In this document: one piece after another, positions 36,587 to 45,621 of the stretch | How positions within the stretch are numbered: the stretch's first letter is position 1 | Layout of the letters: each line of letters starts with the position of its first letter | NCBI GenBank assembly: GCA_001897855.1 | Contig: MKUO01000018.1 | Location: 62,001 to 126,000 of the forward strand | DNA: 64,000 nucleotides | Source: Bacteroidetes bacterium 43-93 | Lineage (GTDB): Bacteria; Bacteroidota; Bacteroidia; Chitinophagales; Chitinophagaceae | Direction of reading: 5' to 3' | Position numbers and translations under genes: made by a program | Notes under the pieces: generated by a model | Databases searched by the model: none | What the model was told of the DNA's origin: nothing | Seen by the model: only the letters and a program-made list of their open reading frames with translations

Positions 36587-38074
36587 TTAACCTCCCAGCC
36601 TGTTGATACCGGCTTTTGCCTGCTGGCGGATGGAATTACGGAAATCCTGTACAGGCATATTCAGGCAATCCTTAAAGAAAGCTAGTGCAGCGGTGGTATT
36701 CTTCCGTGATTCATACATTAAGCCCAGTTGCAGAGAGGCCCGGGCGGCAAACTGGCCCTTATCATCGCGGGCAATAGAAATGGCTTTTTTATAATACATA
36801 TCCGCTTTCTGATCCTCTCCCATATCGTCATAGGCCTTGCCGAGGCGGTAATTATACTCTGCTCGCTCATTTACAGTCGCCAGGCTGGCCTCTGCCTGGG
36901 CATTTAACCGGGCCAAAGCCTGCGGATAATATCCTCCATCAAGCAGTAACTTGGCCTGCAGCAAGCTGGCATTAGGCCAGGAGCCCTCGCGCGCGAAACG
37001 CTGCGCCTGCCTGTCGGCATCTACATTTGTAGACCCCTGTGCCGGTATCTGTGCCCGGTATTCCTTTGCTTTGGCCATATCGCCCATCAGGTAATAGCTC
37101 AAAGCCAGCTTTTGCAGGGCGTCTTTTACAAAAATGCCGCCTTTGTACACAGACAGGAAGTGGCGAAAATAATCTACCGCATCATGATCGAGCTTGTGCA
37201 ACAAGGCATTACCGGCCTGGTATTCGAAAATGGGGAACTTGTTATATTCCGGCAGGCCCTGCATTTGCCTGATGGTTTGCAGCGCGGCATCGCCTTTGCG
37301 ATAATTAAGGGAAAGATCTGTTTTGACATAGGACAGCAACAGATTGCCGGTGGCCGGGTAAGCATCTGAATTAAGAAATCGCCAGGTTTCTTCCTGCTTT
37401 GACTGGAGGTAGAATTTGGTGTACACGTAGAATATTGCGGCATCGGCATAGAGGGCATCCTGCGGTGTATGCCTGCTGAGGAAAGACTCGAGCCGCCCTA
37501 CCCCACGGTTAACATTGCCCTTCATGCCAAAAATGGAAGCGATCCAGGAATAATCTTCGGGGAGGGTTCCTACAACAGCCTCTTCGAGGCCAAAAAGAAT
37601 ATCATTATAATCGAAACCGGGGAAACGGCGCTGGTTCTCTTTCAATAAAAGAAACGATTTGCGGAAAGTGGTGGCCGCGCTAAACTTCTCGCCCATACGA
37701 ACATATACAAATGCCCAGTGCATATATATGCCCCCCTGCAATAAACGATACCAGGGAGAAGAATCATCGCCACGGCGGAGCAGGTCTAAACGCGCATCAA
37801 GGTGTTTTTGTAACTGCTCATAATCGCTTTTGCTGCCATTTAGCAATAGTTGCAAGCAATCAGCATAATCGGCTATGTAAGTGGCTGTGAGGTTGTAGGG
37901 GTCTGCGAGCATCTGCTGCCTGATGACCTCGTTGCCTTTATCGAACTGCAGCGCAATATAATATTGATATGCCTGCCTGCATTTATCATTGTAACTAAAA
38001 TAATAATTTGCTGCAAAAGATTGTGATGAACAAAGGATAAGCGTAAGTATCAGCAGAATAAAGCTACGGCGCAT
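36587..38074 (-). CDS. Exported TPR-repeat protein
   Basis: 495 residues from ATG 38074. This start gives the signal peptide RRSFILLILTLILCSSQSFA, and a promoter sits right in front of it, whereas the longer frame would overlap that promoter. It is helical throughout, with several TPR-like hairpins (DALQKLALSYYLMGDMAKAKEY, NYRLGKAYDDMGEDQKADMYYKKAI near the C-terminus). It is probably periplasmic. No enzymatic motif was seen, and the family is not recognised beyond TPR. Confidence 0.8.
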   Translation of the reverse strand: MRRSFILLILTLILCSSQSFAANYYFSYNDKCRQAYQYYIALQFDKGNEVIRQQMLADPYNLTATYIADYADCLQLLLNGSKSDYEQLQKHLDARLDLLRRGDDSSPWYRLLQGGIYMHWAFVYVRMGEKFSAATTFRKSFLLLKENQRRFPGFDYNDILFGLEEAVVGTLPEDYSWIASIFGMKGNVNRGVGRLESFLSRHTPQDALYADAAIFYVYTKFYLQSKQEETWRFLNSDAYPATGNLLLSYVKTDLSLNYRKGDAALQTIRQMQGLPEYNKFPIFEYQAGNALLHKLDHDAVDYFRHFLSVYKGGIFVKDALQKLALSYYLMGDMAKAKEYRAQIPAQGSTNVDADRQAQRFAREGSWPNASLLQAKLLLDGGYYPQALARLNAQAEASLATVNERAEYNYRLGKAYDDMGEDQKADMYYKKAISIARDDKGQFAARASLQLGLMYESRKNTTAALAFFKDCLNMPVQDFRNSIRQQAKAGINRLGG

Positions 38075-38080
38075 ATTGAC

Positions 38081-38110
38081 CAAAGTTAAGGGATAACGGA
38101 TTTCCACAAA
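38081..38110 (-). promoter_or_regulatory. Promoter of the TPR gene
   Basis: Minus strand TTTG, 18 nt, then TAACTTTG (complement of 38081-38088). It ends 6 nt before the ATG, implying an almost leaderless mRNA. Confidence 0.65.
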
Positions 38111-38196
38111 TTGTAGAATTGTTACAAAAAACTGTGGAATGGCATTGTAGAATAAATACATGTGCCAATACGATAACAATTTAATGTCTTGGAATC

Positions 38197-38227
38197 TTTG
38201 AGATAACGCATATCTACAGTACTTTTG
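38197..38227 (+). promoter_or_regulatory. Consensus promoter of the EGF-like lipoprotein
   Basis: TTTG at 38197-38200, exactly 19 nt, then TACTTTTG at 38220-38227, giving a leader of about 45 nt. Confidence 0.8.
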
Positions 38228-38279
38228 GCATTATTATTGTTTTATTATCCTCATTAAAAAACAAAAAAATTTGCTATCT

Positions 38280-38795
38280 ATGATGAAATCATTCCGCAAC
38301 ATCGCACTATCTGCATTATTAACGGTAGGTGCATTCAGTGCTGTTACCTACACAGCATGTAACAAAGACGCTTGTAAAGATGTAGTATGCCAAAACGGTG
38401 GCGTGTGTGCTAACGGCGTATGTACCTGCGCTACAGGCTACGAAGGCACCAATTGTGAAACTAAATCTACAGCAAAATTCATAGGCTCATGGTCTGCGAG
38501 TGATGTTTGTAACGGTGGTAATCCTGATGTATATATTGTGACTATCGCACAAGATCCATCTGCAGTAGACAAAGTATTGGTATCTAACCTTGGTAACTAT
38601 GGTTGCACTACCGGCGGTACTATCTCATGGAATGGTTCTGTAAATGCAATGACGTTGACCATCAACGACAACAAATGTAACTACCAATTTAACGCTACAG
38701 GTACTTACAATGCAGCTACTAAATCAATCTCTTTCAACTATACAGCTAAATATCTGACTAATACAGATAACTGTACAGCTACACTGACTAAATAA
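38280..38795 (+). CDS. EGF-like-domain lipoprotein
   Basis: About 171 residues from ATG 38280 (ATG 38283 is equally possible). A signal peptide leads to YTACNKDACK, a likely lipobox. A single EGF-like module with six Cys follows (CKDVVCQNGGVCANGVCTC, then GYEGTNCE), then a ~120-residue beta-rich domain with paired cysteines (ASDVCNGGNPDVY, LGNYGCTTGG). EGF modules on bacterial lipoproteins are common in this phylum; a binding role is likely but untested. A consensus promoter and a strong terminator bracket the gene. Confidence 0.82.
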   Translation: MMKSFRNIALSALLTVGAFSAVTYTACNKDACKDVVCQNGGVCANGVCTCATGYEGTNCETKSTAKFIGSWSASDVCNGGNPDVYIVTIAQDPSAVDKVLVSNLGNYGCTTGGTISWNGSVNAMTLTINDNKCNYQFNATGTYNAATKSISFNYTAKYLTNTDNCTATLTK

Positions 38796-38810
38796 TCAGT
38801 AGCCTGATAT

Positions 38811-38851
38811 AAAATAGTAAAGCCCTTACATTGTAAGGGCTTTACTATTTT
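38811..38851. terminator. Bidirectional terminator
   Basis: An 18-bp stem (AAAATAGTAAAGCCCTTA with its complement) and a short loop, serving both the EGF lipoprotein and the convergent repeat lipoprotein. Confidence 0.9.
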
Positions 38852-38869
38852 ATATAGTTCTTCTAACTA

Positions 38870-39286
38870 TTAATGGCGGTTTTTACCGGTTGGCTGGCCT
38901 TCTTGTTGGCTTTGGCTGTTTTTACCGGTAGGCGTACCCTCTTTCTGGCTTTGACTATTCTTGCCAGTTGGTGTATTTGCAGCTGGGGTTGATGGTTTAG
39001 TTTCTTTAGTGGTTGGTTTTGGCTTTGTAGTATGCGCAGCAGGCTTTGGAGCAGGAGCGCCACTCTTCATTGCAGCGATGATAGAATCAGCTTTTACCAA
39101 TGCCAGGGCATTTATCAGGGAATCGTTTTGCGCAGTTAATTCTGTACGAATGGCATCAACACGAGCGTTAACGGTAGAGTCGATTTGTTCCTGAGACATA
39201 CCGCCTGTTGCAGGCGCGTTATTATTACATGACGCAAACGCCAGGGTTGCACCCGCAGCTAGTAGTAACAAAGTTTGTTTTTTCAT
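38870..39286 (-). CDS. Lipoprotein with 13-residue C-terminal repeats
   Basis: A 138-residue lipoprotein (FASCNNN, Cys about 20). A helical segment (SQEQIDSTVNARVDAIRTEL) is followed by a Lys/Pro/Thr-rich linker, then tandem 13-residue units TPTGKNSQSQKEG, TPTGKNSQSQQEG and a partial QPTGKNRH to the last residue. The 39-bp repeats could change copy number by slippage. No catalytic motif; probably an envelope or cell-wall-associated tail. Confidence 0.75.
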   Translation of the reverse strand: MKKQTLLLLAAGATLAFASCNNNAPATGGMSQEQIDSTVNARVDAIRTELTAQNDSLINALALVKADSIIAAMKSGAPAPKPAAHTTKPKPTTKETKPSTPAANTPTGKNSQSQKEGTPTGKNSQSQQEGQPTGKNRH

Positions 39287-39394
39287 TCTTAATACAGTTT
39301 TATGTGTGCAAAAATATGTTAGTTATCCTGATTTAGAAACAAATATGATGCCTGAAAGATTATTACTACGGAATTAACTACAAAATGAGCACTC

Positions 39395-40282
39395 TTAGAC
39401 CTTAGCCATCATTTCCTTATACAATATCTTCACCAGCCCATCAGCAAGTCCTATTTTAGGTACATAAATCTCATCGGCATTGGCCCAGCGCATTACTGCT
39501 ATATATATCTGCAGGGCGGGCACAATCACATCGGCACGGTCGCTACGGAGATTGTAAAGGTGCTTACGGTCTTCGATAGAAGTATAGCTTAACTCTTTAT
39601 AATAATCTTTCAACAGGTCCAGCGGCAGGGGCTTACCTTCCTTGCGTTTGGACATAGAAAATACTTTATTGATATTACCGCCACTACCAATGATCTCTAC
39701 CGGCTGAAACTCTCGCGTGTGGGTTTTTATAAACCACTTCATATGTTCCCATTGCTCATCTGTAACGGTATTATTGAGCAAACGGATGGTGCCAATATTG
39801 AAAGATTCTTTGAAAACGATATGATTTTCTGAAAACAAAGTAACCTCGGTACTGCCACCACCCACATCTACATACAGGTAAGAATGGCCCGAGGCAAGGT
39901 TTTCGGCTATATGCGTTTCATAGATAACATTGGCCTCTTCCTTACCGCTGATGATATTGATATCGATGCCTGTTTCGTCCATGATCTCTTTAAGGATGGC
40001 CGGGCCGTTGGCAGCATCGCGCATGGCAGAAGTGGCGCATGCTTTTACCGCCTCTACATTGTAGAGCTCCATTAACAGCTTATATGCCTTGATGGTATTG
40101 ATAAGCCTTTTCTTTTTCTCGGGGCTGATGATACCTTTTTCGAAGACATCGAAACCCAAACGAAGAGGGATGCGTAAAAGGCTCAGCTTGGTAAAATCAA
40201 CACTGCCATCCTTATATACGGATGTTTCAGAAATTAATAACCTTGCGGCGTTTGACCCTATATCAATAGCAGCTAATATCAA
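39395..40282 (-). CDS. ppx: Ppx/GppA-family exopolyphosphatase
   Basis: A 295-residue actin-like ATPase-fold phosphatase that hydrolyses polyphosphate or pppGpp ends. Motifs: AAIDIGSNAARLLI (P-loop 1), VDVGGGSTEVTLF (P-loop 2) and IGSGGNINKVF. It is the short form without the C-terminal HD-like domain. The start is TTG 40282: an in-frame TAA one codon before the preceding GGA excludes any longer product, and the TTG overlaps the TGA stop of ppk1. The pair is therefore translationally coupled and of opposite function. Confidence 0.9.
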   Translation of the reverse strand: MILAAIDIGSNAARLLISETSVYKDGSVDFTKLSLLRIPLRLGFDVFEKGIISPEKKKRLINTIKAYKLLMELYNVEAVKACATSAMRDAANGPAILKEIMDETGIDINIISGKEEANVIYETHIAENLASGHSYLYVDVGGGSTEVTLFSENHIVFKESFNIGTIRLLNNTVTDEQWEHMKWFIKTHTREFQPVEIIGSGGNINKVFSMSKRKEGKPLPLDLLKDYYKELSYTSIEDRKHLYNLRSDRADVIVPALQIYIAVMRWANADEIYVPKIGLADGLVKILYKEMMAKV

Positions 40283-42357
40283 TCCTTATAGTGTTTACCC
40301 TGCAAATATCCGTAAATAGCCACTTGCGAGCGTATTTCGGGATCATTTTTTTTAGGTGTTACGTAGTTATTACTTTGTTCGTTATCGAGCACACGGGCCT
40401 TTACATTCTCTGACAACTGGATCTTTAGAATATCTTCCAGCTCCTTCTGAATTTCGGGATCGTTCACGGGACATGCAGCCTCTATCCTGTGATCGAGGTT
40501 GCGTATCATCCAGTCTGCTGAAGATATGAAAAACTTAGGATTACCACCATTATGAAAAACAAATACACGGGCATGCTCCAGGTATTCGTCAATAATGCTG
40601 ATGGCCTGTATGTTTTTTGCAAAAGACTTGTGCTGCGTATAAGCGCAGCAACTGCCGCGGATAATCATCTTTACCTCTACCCCTGCGCGTGCAGCTTCAT
40701 ATATTTTCGCTATCAGTTCCTGATCTACGAGGCTATTGGATTTAATAATGATAGATGCATCCTTACCTGCCTTTGCAGCCTTGATCTCTTTACTGATCAT
40801 CTCTGCAAAAAAGCTACGCATAGTTACCGGTGCAACAGGAAGTGTTTTACATTTTCTTAATGCTTCGAATTTGGGGTTTGCAGACTCGAGGTAAGCGAAT
40901 ACCCTGGTGATATCTGCAAGTATGTTTTTATCGGTTGTCAGCAGGCAATGATCTCCATAATAACGGGCGGTGCCTTCGTTAAAGTTGCCCGTGGAAACGA
41001 AACCGTAAGATTTGGTCTTATTAAACACCTTCTTTTTAATGATGCACAGCTTGGCATGCACCTTCATGTGCGGCTGGCCGAGGAATACCTTTACGCCTTC
41101 TTCTTCGAGCCGGCTTTTCCACTGCAAGTTGGCCTCTTCATCGAAGCGGGCCCTTAATTCTATTACCACCGTTACCTCTTTGCCATTGCGTACCGCATTG
41201 ATAAGGGCGTTAATGACCTTAGAGTCTTTTGCGAGGCGGTAGGCCGTGATCTTGATACTATTAACAAACGGATCGATAGCTGCTTCGCGGAGTAGGTCTA
41301 TTATGGAATCGAATGAATGGTAAGGGAAATGCAGCATTACATCGCGCTTTTCCAGCACGTCCATAATGCGGGTGGGCTGCTTCAGCAACGGATGAACGAA
41401 CGGGCGCGGACGTGGTGTAAGATCATTAAACACCCCCGGCGGAAAATTCATGAAGTCTTTAAAGTTGTGAATACGGCCGCCGGGTAAAAGATTGTCTTTC
41501 TTAGATAAATTCAATCGTTTCACCAGGTAATCGAGCAGGCTGGCATCGATATGCCTGTCGAACACGAAACGGGTGGCGCGGCCACGCTTGCGGTTCTTGA
41601 GGCCTTTTTCCAACTCGTCGATAAGATTGGTGCTTACGTCGTTATCCATTTCCAGTTCCGCATCGCGCGTTACTTTAATGATATAGCCAAGGAAGCGATT
41701 GAAGCCAAACGGAGCAAACAGATTAGGCAAGCTAAAACGAATGATATCTTCCAGCAGGATAATATCTTTCTCACCCTCGGTAGATGGTGGAAGGATAACG
41801 AAGCGTGGCAATACTTTGGCAGGTATCTCTATCAATGCATAACGCTGCATCATTGGGTTTTTAGTATCGCCGAGGACGCATGCCAGGTAGATAGACTTAT
41901 CGCGCAACAAGGGGATCTGCGGAATGCTTTCTATCATCAGTGGTACGATCTCTGTACGCACTTTTTCATCGAAATAGGCAGTGACAAACTCCTTCTGCTG
42001 CTTGTTGAGCTGCTTTTCGTTTTTGATATATATATTATCTTTCTCCAGCTCTGATATCACATCTGCATATATCGCGTCAAATTCTGATTGCTGGTTGATA
42101 ACAATCTGCTGTATCTGCGCTAGTATTTTATCAGGATTATTTTCGAGATGTATGCGGGCGACCTTGCCTATGCGCAGCATCCTGTTGAGCGTGGCAACAC
42201 GCACCCGGAAAAACTCATCAAGATTATTGGAAAAAATACCCAGGAAGCGAAGCCTGTCGTAAATATGATTATCTGTATCTCCTGCCTCCTGTAAAACCCG
42301 TGCATTGAATGATAACCAGCTGATATCCCGTATAATGGTCTGCTTTGTAGACTTCAC
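40279..42357 (-). CDS. ppk1: Polyphosphate kinase 1
   Basis: A 692-residue enzyme that reversibly polymerises the gamma-phosphate of ATP into polyphosphate. It has N-terminal (RDISWLSFNARVLQEA), H and two C-terminal phospholipase-D-like domains. The phospho-accepting His434 lies in MKVHAKL and the second His595 in EHARVFVF, matching E. coli H435 and H592. The start is GTG 42357, with an in-frame TAG directly before it. A -7-like TATTTTTG lies at 42378-42385. The gene is coupled to ppx by a 4-nt overlap. Confidence 0.95.
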   Translation of the reverse strand: MKSTKQTIIRDISWLSFNARVLQEAGDTDNHIYDRLRFLGIFSNNLDEFFRVRVATLNRMLRIGKVARIHLENNPDKILAQIQQIVINQQSEFDAIYADVISELEKDNIYIKNEKQLNKQQKEFVTAYFDEKVRTEIVPLMIESIPQIPLLRDKSIYLACVLGDTKNPMMQRYALIEIPAKVLPRFVILPPSTEGEKDIILLEDIIRFSLPNLFAPFGFNRFLGYIIKVTRDAELEMDNDVSTNLIDELEKGLKNRKRGRATRFVFDRHIDASLLDYLVKRLNLSKKDNLLPGGRIHNFKDFMNFPPGVFNDLTPRPRPFVHPLLKQPTRIMDVLEKRDVMLHFPYHSFDSIIDLLREAAIDPFVNSIKITAYRLAKDSKVINALINAVRNGKEVTVVIELRARFDEEANLQWKSRLEEEGVKVFLGQPHMKVHAKLCIIKKKVFNKTKSYGFVSTGNFNEGTARYYGDHCLLTTDKNILADITRVFAYLESANPKFEALRKCKTLPVAPVTMRSFFAEMISKEIKAAKAGKDASIIIKSNSLVDQELIAKIYEAARAGVEVKMIIRGSCCAYTQHKSFAKNIQAISIIDEYLEHARVFVFHNGGNPKFFISSADWMIRNLDHRIEAACPVNDPEIQKELEDILKIQLSENVKARVLDNEQSNNYVTPKKNDPEIRSQVAIYGYLQGKHYKD

Positions 42358-42386
42358 CTAATATATTTTTGCAGCAGCAAAAATAA

Positions 42387-42400
42387 CCTCATAATTGAGG
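42387..42400 (-). terminator. Weak terminator-like hairpin after rfaE2
   Basis: CCTCA-TAAT-TGAGG, followed on the minus strand by TTATTTTTG. It is short, and its U-rich tail overlaps the ppk1 -7 candidate. Confidence 0.35.
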
Positions 42401-42433
42401 CTTGCCGTACCTAAATATACAAAAAAGCAGACT

Positions 42434-42928
42434 TTACAATTTCTTAATACGCTCTATCAGCGCACTGGTAGAATATCCTTCTACAATAGGTATGATCTGC
42501 ACCTTGCCACCATAGCTCTGCACATGGTTTGCACCCACTATGGTATCGATGGTATAATCACCCCCTTTTACCAATACATCGGGGCTGATGGATTTGATGA
42601 GGTTCTCCGGAGTATCCTCCTCAAAAAAACAAACAGCATCTACAAACATCAGCGAAGCTAACTGAAATGCCCTATCCTGCTGGTTATTAACGGGGCGCTC
42701 CTGCCCTTTCAATCGCTTTACGGAAGCATCGGTATTAATGCCTACTATTAATATATTGCCTTCATCGGCAGCCTTAGCCAACAGATCGATGTGACCACGA
42801 TGCAGAATATCGAAACAGCCGTTGGTGAACACAATCTTTTTGCTGAGCGAACGCCACATGTGTATATGCCTGTCAATAACAGTAGCATTATCGAGTATCT
42901 TATTTTCTATCCACTGTAACTTGTGCAT
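42434..42928 (-). CDS. rfaE2: D-glycero-beta-D-manno-heptose 1-phosphate adenylyltransferase (stand-alone RfaE2/HldE C-terminal domain)
   Basis: A 164-residue nucleotidyltransferase that makes ADP-heptose for the LPS core. It shows VFTNGCFDILHRGH with the H43-R-G-H46 nucleotide-binding motif, GINTDASVKRLKG and a C-terminal YSTSALIERI with the family's S/T-x-x-I-x-R-I. The kinase half (RfaE1) is not adjacent. Its start overlaps the flippase-like gene by 29 nt. Confidence 0.88.
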   Translation of the reverse strand: MHKLQWIENKILDNATVIDRHIHMWRSLSKKIVFTNGCFDILHRGHIDLLAKAADEGNILIVGINTDASVKRLKGQERPVNNQQDRAFQLASLMFVDAVCFFEEDTPENLIKSISPDVLVKGGDYTIDTIVGANHVQSYGGKVQIIPIVEGYSTSALIERIKKL

Positions 42929-43904
42929 TGTGCTGTTTACGGTTTAGTATTGGCAAAAGTATTAAAGAAATGACACCCAACACCAGGATGATACCTACCT
43001 GCACCGACCAGGACACCCAACCAAAGGCGATCCCGTTAGCTTCGGCGATACCATATACCAGCAATGTTTTGCCAACAGCCAGGGGGTAAAGCCCGATGCC
43101 ACCCTGCGTGCCTATCATACCTATACTGCCAGCAACCAATACCACCAGCGCCACAGACAAGCCAAGGTGCTCTGTAATAGGCATACTCCAGAAGCCCAGC
43201 ACTATCAGGAACCAGTATGCCCCCCATATCAGCAGCGTGTATAAAAGGAACATACCGCTCTTCTTTAATTTGAAGATAGACATTACCCCATCGGCAAGGC
43301 CCTTTATGAATTTGCCAACCTTAGTATGCTTAAACTTGCGATATACAACGACAACGGCGGCAATGCCTAACAACATTCCGCCTATTAGTATGAGATAAAG
43401 ATTAGTGTGATTGCCGCCACTGCTACCCATAGCATCGTTGATCATTTTACCAACCACATCGGCCTCCAGGAAGAAGGCCATCAATACAATGATACCCAGG
43501 CATACCACATCAAAGGCACGCTCAGCCACTATCGTGCCTATCATTTTATCTGCAGGTACTTTTTCGTAGCGTGCCAGTACGGTGCATTTGGCAACTTCGC
43601 CCGCCCGCGGTATAGCAAGGTTGGTCACATAGCCTATCATTACGGCAAAAAAAGTATTGGCAGTAGTAGGACGAATGTCCATAGGCTCCAGTAACAACTT
43701 CCAGCGTAGCGCCCTGAACCAATGCGACAGAAACCCGATAATGAATATAGGCACCAGCATCCACAAGCGCGTTGCCTTGATGGCATCCAGCATCGAAGAG
43801 CGCTGTTCCGGGGATAGTTTACTCATCATCCAGTAAATAATGCCCACGCCCAGCCCGAGGAAAACGACATATTGCAATATCGTGAGCAGGGTCTTTTTAT
43901 TCAT
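42900..43904 (-). CDS. Lysylphosphatidylglycerol synthase TM-region/UPF0104 flippase-like protein
   Basis: A 334-residue membrane protein with about eight helices and the UPF0104/AglD signature: LSHWFRALRWKLLL in the first third, then YVTNLAIPRAGEVAKCTVLARYEKV and GTIVAERAFDVVCLG. Relatives flip or transport lipid-linked molecules; the soluble synthase half is missing. It lies between panD and rfaE2 on one strand, so it probably belongs to a three-gene unit. Confidence 0.85.
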   Translation of the reverse strand: MNKKTLLTILQYVVFLGLGVGIIYWMMSKLSPEQRSSMLDAIKATRLWMLVPIFIIGFLSHWFRALRWKLLLEPMDIRPTTANTFFAVMIGYVTNLAIPRAGEVAKCTVLARYEKVPADKMIGTIVAERAFDVVCLGIIVLMAFFLEADVVGKMINDAMGSSGGNHTNLYLILIGGMLLGIAAVVVVYRKFKHTKVGKFIKGLADGVMSIFKLKKSGMFLLYTLLIWGAYWFLIVLGFWSMPITEHLGLSVALVVLVAGSIGMIGTQGGIGLYPLAVGKTLLVYGIAEANGIAFGWVSWSVQVGIILVLGVISLILLPILNRKQHNAQVTVDRK

Positions 43905-43921
43905 AGCAATAAAGATAGCTA

Positions 43922-44266
43922 TTATAATTTATTGCCTGCCTTAGGGAAGATAACAGCCGGCTTGAATTGCTTTGCTTCTTCAAAATCCATGTGCGCGTAA
44001 GAAATAACGATCACCGTATCGCCCACAGAGATGCGATGCGCAGCGGGGCCGTTCATGCAGATCATGCCACTGCCACGGATGCCGCGGATAACATAGGTTT
44101 CGAGACGAGCCCCGTTATCCATGCTCAATACCTGCACCTTCTCGCCCTCTATCATGTTTGCAGCATCCATCAGATCTTCATCTATGGTAATGCTACCGAT
44201 GTAATTGAGGTTCGCTTCCGTTATTTTAACGTGATGCAGTTTTGATTTTAATACTTCTATTTGCAT
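43922..44266 (-). CDS. panD: Aspartate 1-decarboxylase
   Basis: A 114-residue proenzyme that makes beta-alanine for pantothenate and CoA. It self-cleaves between G24 and S25 (NYIGSITI) to form the pyruvoyl group. Further motifs [19 protein letters not shown] and [12 protein letters not shown] fit the family. A -7 box, TACCTTTG, 7 nt before the ATG suggests a nearly leaderless transcript that continues into the flippase-like gene and rfaE2. Confidence 0.94.
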   Translation of the reverse strand: MQIEVLKSKLHHVKITEANLNYIGSITIDEDLMDAANMIEGEKVQVLSMDNGARLETYVIRGIRGSGMICMNGPAAHRISVGDTVIVISYAHMDFEEAKQFKPAVIFPKAGNKL

Positions 44267-44273
44267 AGCGGCG

Positions 44274-44281
44274 CAAAGGTA
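44274..44281 (-). promoter_or_regulatory. -7 element of panD
   Basis: TACCTTTG on the minus strand, 7 nt before the panD start. The -33 partner is not clear. Confidence 0.45.
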
Positions 44282-44400
44282 CGAATTTCCATATCTTTTA
44301 GCTGCGAAGACGCAAAGAAGCGATAATCATTTATTAATGACACATTATCAATAACTATTGCCGTATATCTGCTAACTTCATCGTACTAAAAAACTACATT

Positions 44401-44814
44401 ATGCCACACACTCTGTACCTGAATTACAATGGCAATGCGGAAGAAGCCATTAATTTTTACAAAGACAACCTGAATGGTACGCTGGTATCATTACAACGCT
44501 TTGGTGATACACCAATGCCGGGGAATGAAAAGGATAAAGACAAGATCATGCACGCTGTGCTAGACCTGCAGGGTTTTATCATTATGTTCTCTGACGGCAA
44601 TGATGAGCACAAGGTAACCTTTGGCGATAATTTCTCTATTGCACTCGATTTTAAATCAGAAAACGAGATGGAAAAAGCTTTCCAGGCCATGAGCGCGGGC
44701 GGACGGGTAACGATGCCGCTGCAAGACACCTTCTGGGGTGCACGCTTTGGCATGTGCACCGACAAATTTGGGGTGAACTGGATGTTTAATATGGATAAAA
44801 ATCAGCAGCAGTAA
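44401..44814 (+). CDS. VOC-superfamily protein (PhnB/3-demethylubiquinone-like)
   Basis: A 137-residue protein of the glyoxalase/VOC fold, PhnB-like branch: LYLNYNGNAEEAINFYKDNLNG, then IMHAVLDLQGFIIMFSDG and the C-terminal WGARFGMCTDKFGVNWMFN. Catalytic function is not established for most of this branch. It has a private terminator and no operon partner. Confidence 0.88.
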   Translation: MPHTLYLNYNGNAEEAINFYKDNLNGTLVSLQRFGDTPMPGNEKDKDKIMHAVLDLQGFIIMFSDGNDEHKVTFGDNFSIALDFKSENEMEKAFQAMSAGGRVTMPLQDTFWGARFGMCTDKFGVNWMFNMDKNQQQ

Positions 44815-44826
44815 TAGCCACCGGGC

Positions 44827-44863
44827 AAAAAAAAAGGGTTATCGTTTCGATAACCCTTTTTTT
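44827..44863. terminator. Bidirectional terminator between the VOC gene and rplI
   Basis: A-run, AGGGTTATCG, TTT, CGATAACCCT and T-run: a perfect hairpin working on both strands. Confidence 0.9.
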
Positions 44864-44881
44864 ATTTAACGTCTGTCAGTA

Positions 44882-45328
44882 TTATTCACCAACAACTTCA
44901 AATTCAATTTCAAGAACGTTGTCTTTACCGAAATCGATCTGAGCTTTGTGTGTACCTGCTTCTTTTACATCATCTACCAGGGTGATGCGGCGACGGTCGA
45001 TTTCGTATCCTTTTTGCTCGCGGATAGCGCGTGCCAGCTGGATAGAGGTAACAGAACCGAAGATCTTACCGCTGGTACCGATCTTAGCGCCCAGTTTCAC
45101 CGGAGATGCCTTCAGCACTTCAGTAACTTTAGCTATTTCAGCCATCAGCTTCGCTTCGCGCTTAGCTAATTGCTTCTGGCGTTCCTGCATTACTTTCATA
45201 TTGCTGGAGCTAGCCTCGATAGCATATTTTTGAGGTATTAGGTAGTTGCGGGCGTATCCCGGTCTTACTTCTACCAGCTCATGGGCACTGCCCAGGTTGT
45301 CTACATCTTTAATTAATATTACTTGCAT
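44882..45328 (-). CDS. rplI: 50S ribosomal protein bL9
   Basis: A 148-residue protein: N-terminal domain with VILIKDVDNLGSAHELVEVRPGYARNYLIP, long connecting helix and C-terminal domain (LGAKIGTSGKIFGSVTSIQLARAI). It is the third gene of the conserved rpsF-rpsR-rplI operon and starts 6 bp after rpsR. Confidence 0.97.
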   Translation of the reverse strand: MQVILIKDVDNLGSAHELVEVRPGYARNYLIPQKYAIEASSSNMKVMQERQKQLAKREAKLMAEIAKVTEVLKASPVKLGAKIGTSGKIFGSVTSIQLARAIREQKGYEIDRRRITLVDDVKEAGTHKAQIDFGKDNVLEIEFEVVGE

Positions 45329-45334
45329 GATTTC

Positions 45335-45601
45335 TTACTTTAAAAGGTCAGTTACATAAGGCATCAGTGCCATTTGACGCGCCTTTTTAACGGCGTGAGC
45401 TACTTTGCGCTGGAACTTCAGAGAGTTACCGGTAATGCGGCGAGGCAGCATTTTACCTTGTTCGTTCACAAATTTTTTCAGGAACTCAGCATCTTTGTAA
45501 TCGATGTACTTGATGCCCATTTTCTTGAAGCGGCAGTATTTTTTCTGGCGCTTTTCCACACGGGTAGATGTGAGGAATTTTATATCGTTTTGCTTAGCCA
45601 T
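45335..45601 (-). CDS. rpsR: 30S ribosomal protein bS18
   Basis: An 88-residue protein with the bS18 core [20 protein letters not shown] and [29 protein letters not shown]. It pairs with bS6 on the platform of the 30S subunit. In Bacteroidia it also helps enclose the 16S anti-SD together with bS6 and bS21. It is the middle gene of its operon. Confidence 0.97.
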   Translation of the reverse strand: MAKQNDIKFLTSTRVEKRQKKYCRFKKMGIKYIDYKDAEFLKKFVNEQGKMLPRRITGNSLKFQRKVAHAVKKARQMALMPYVTDLLK

Positions 45602-45621
45602 TTTCTAAAGTTTTTTAAAAG

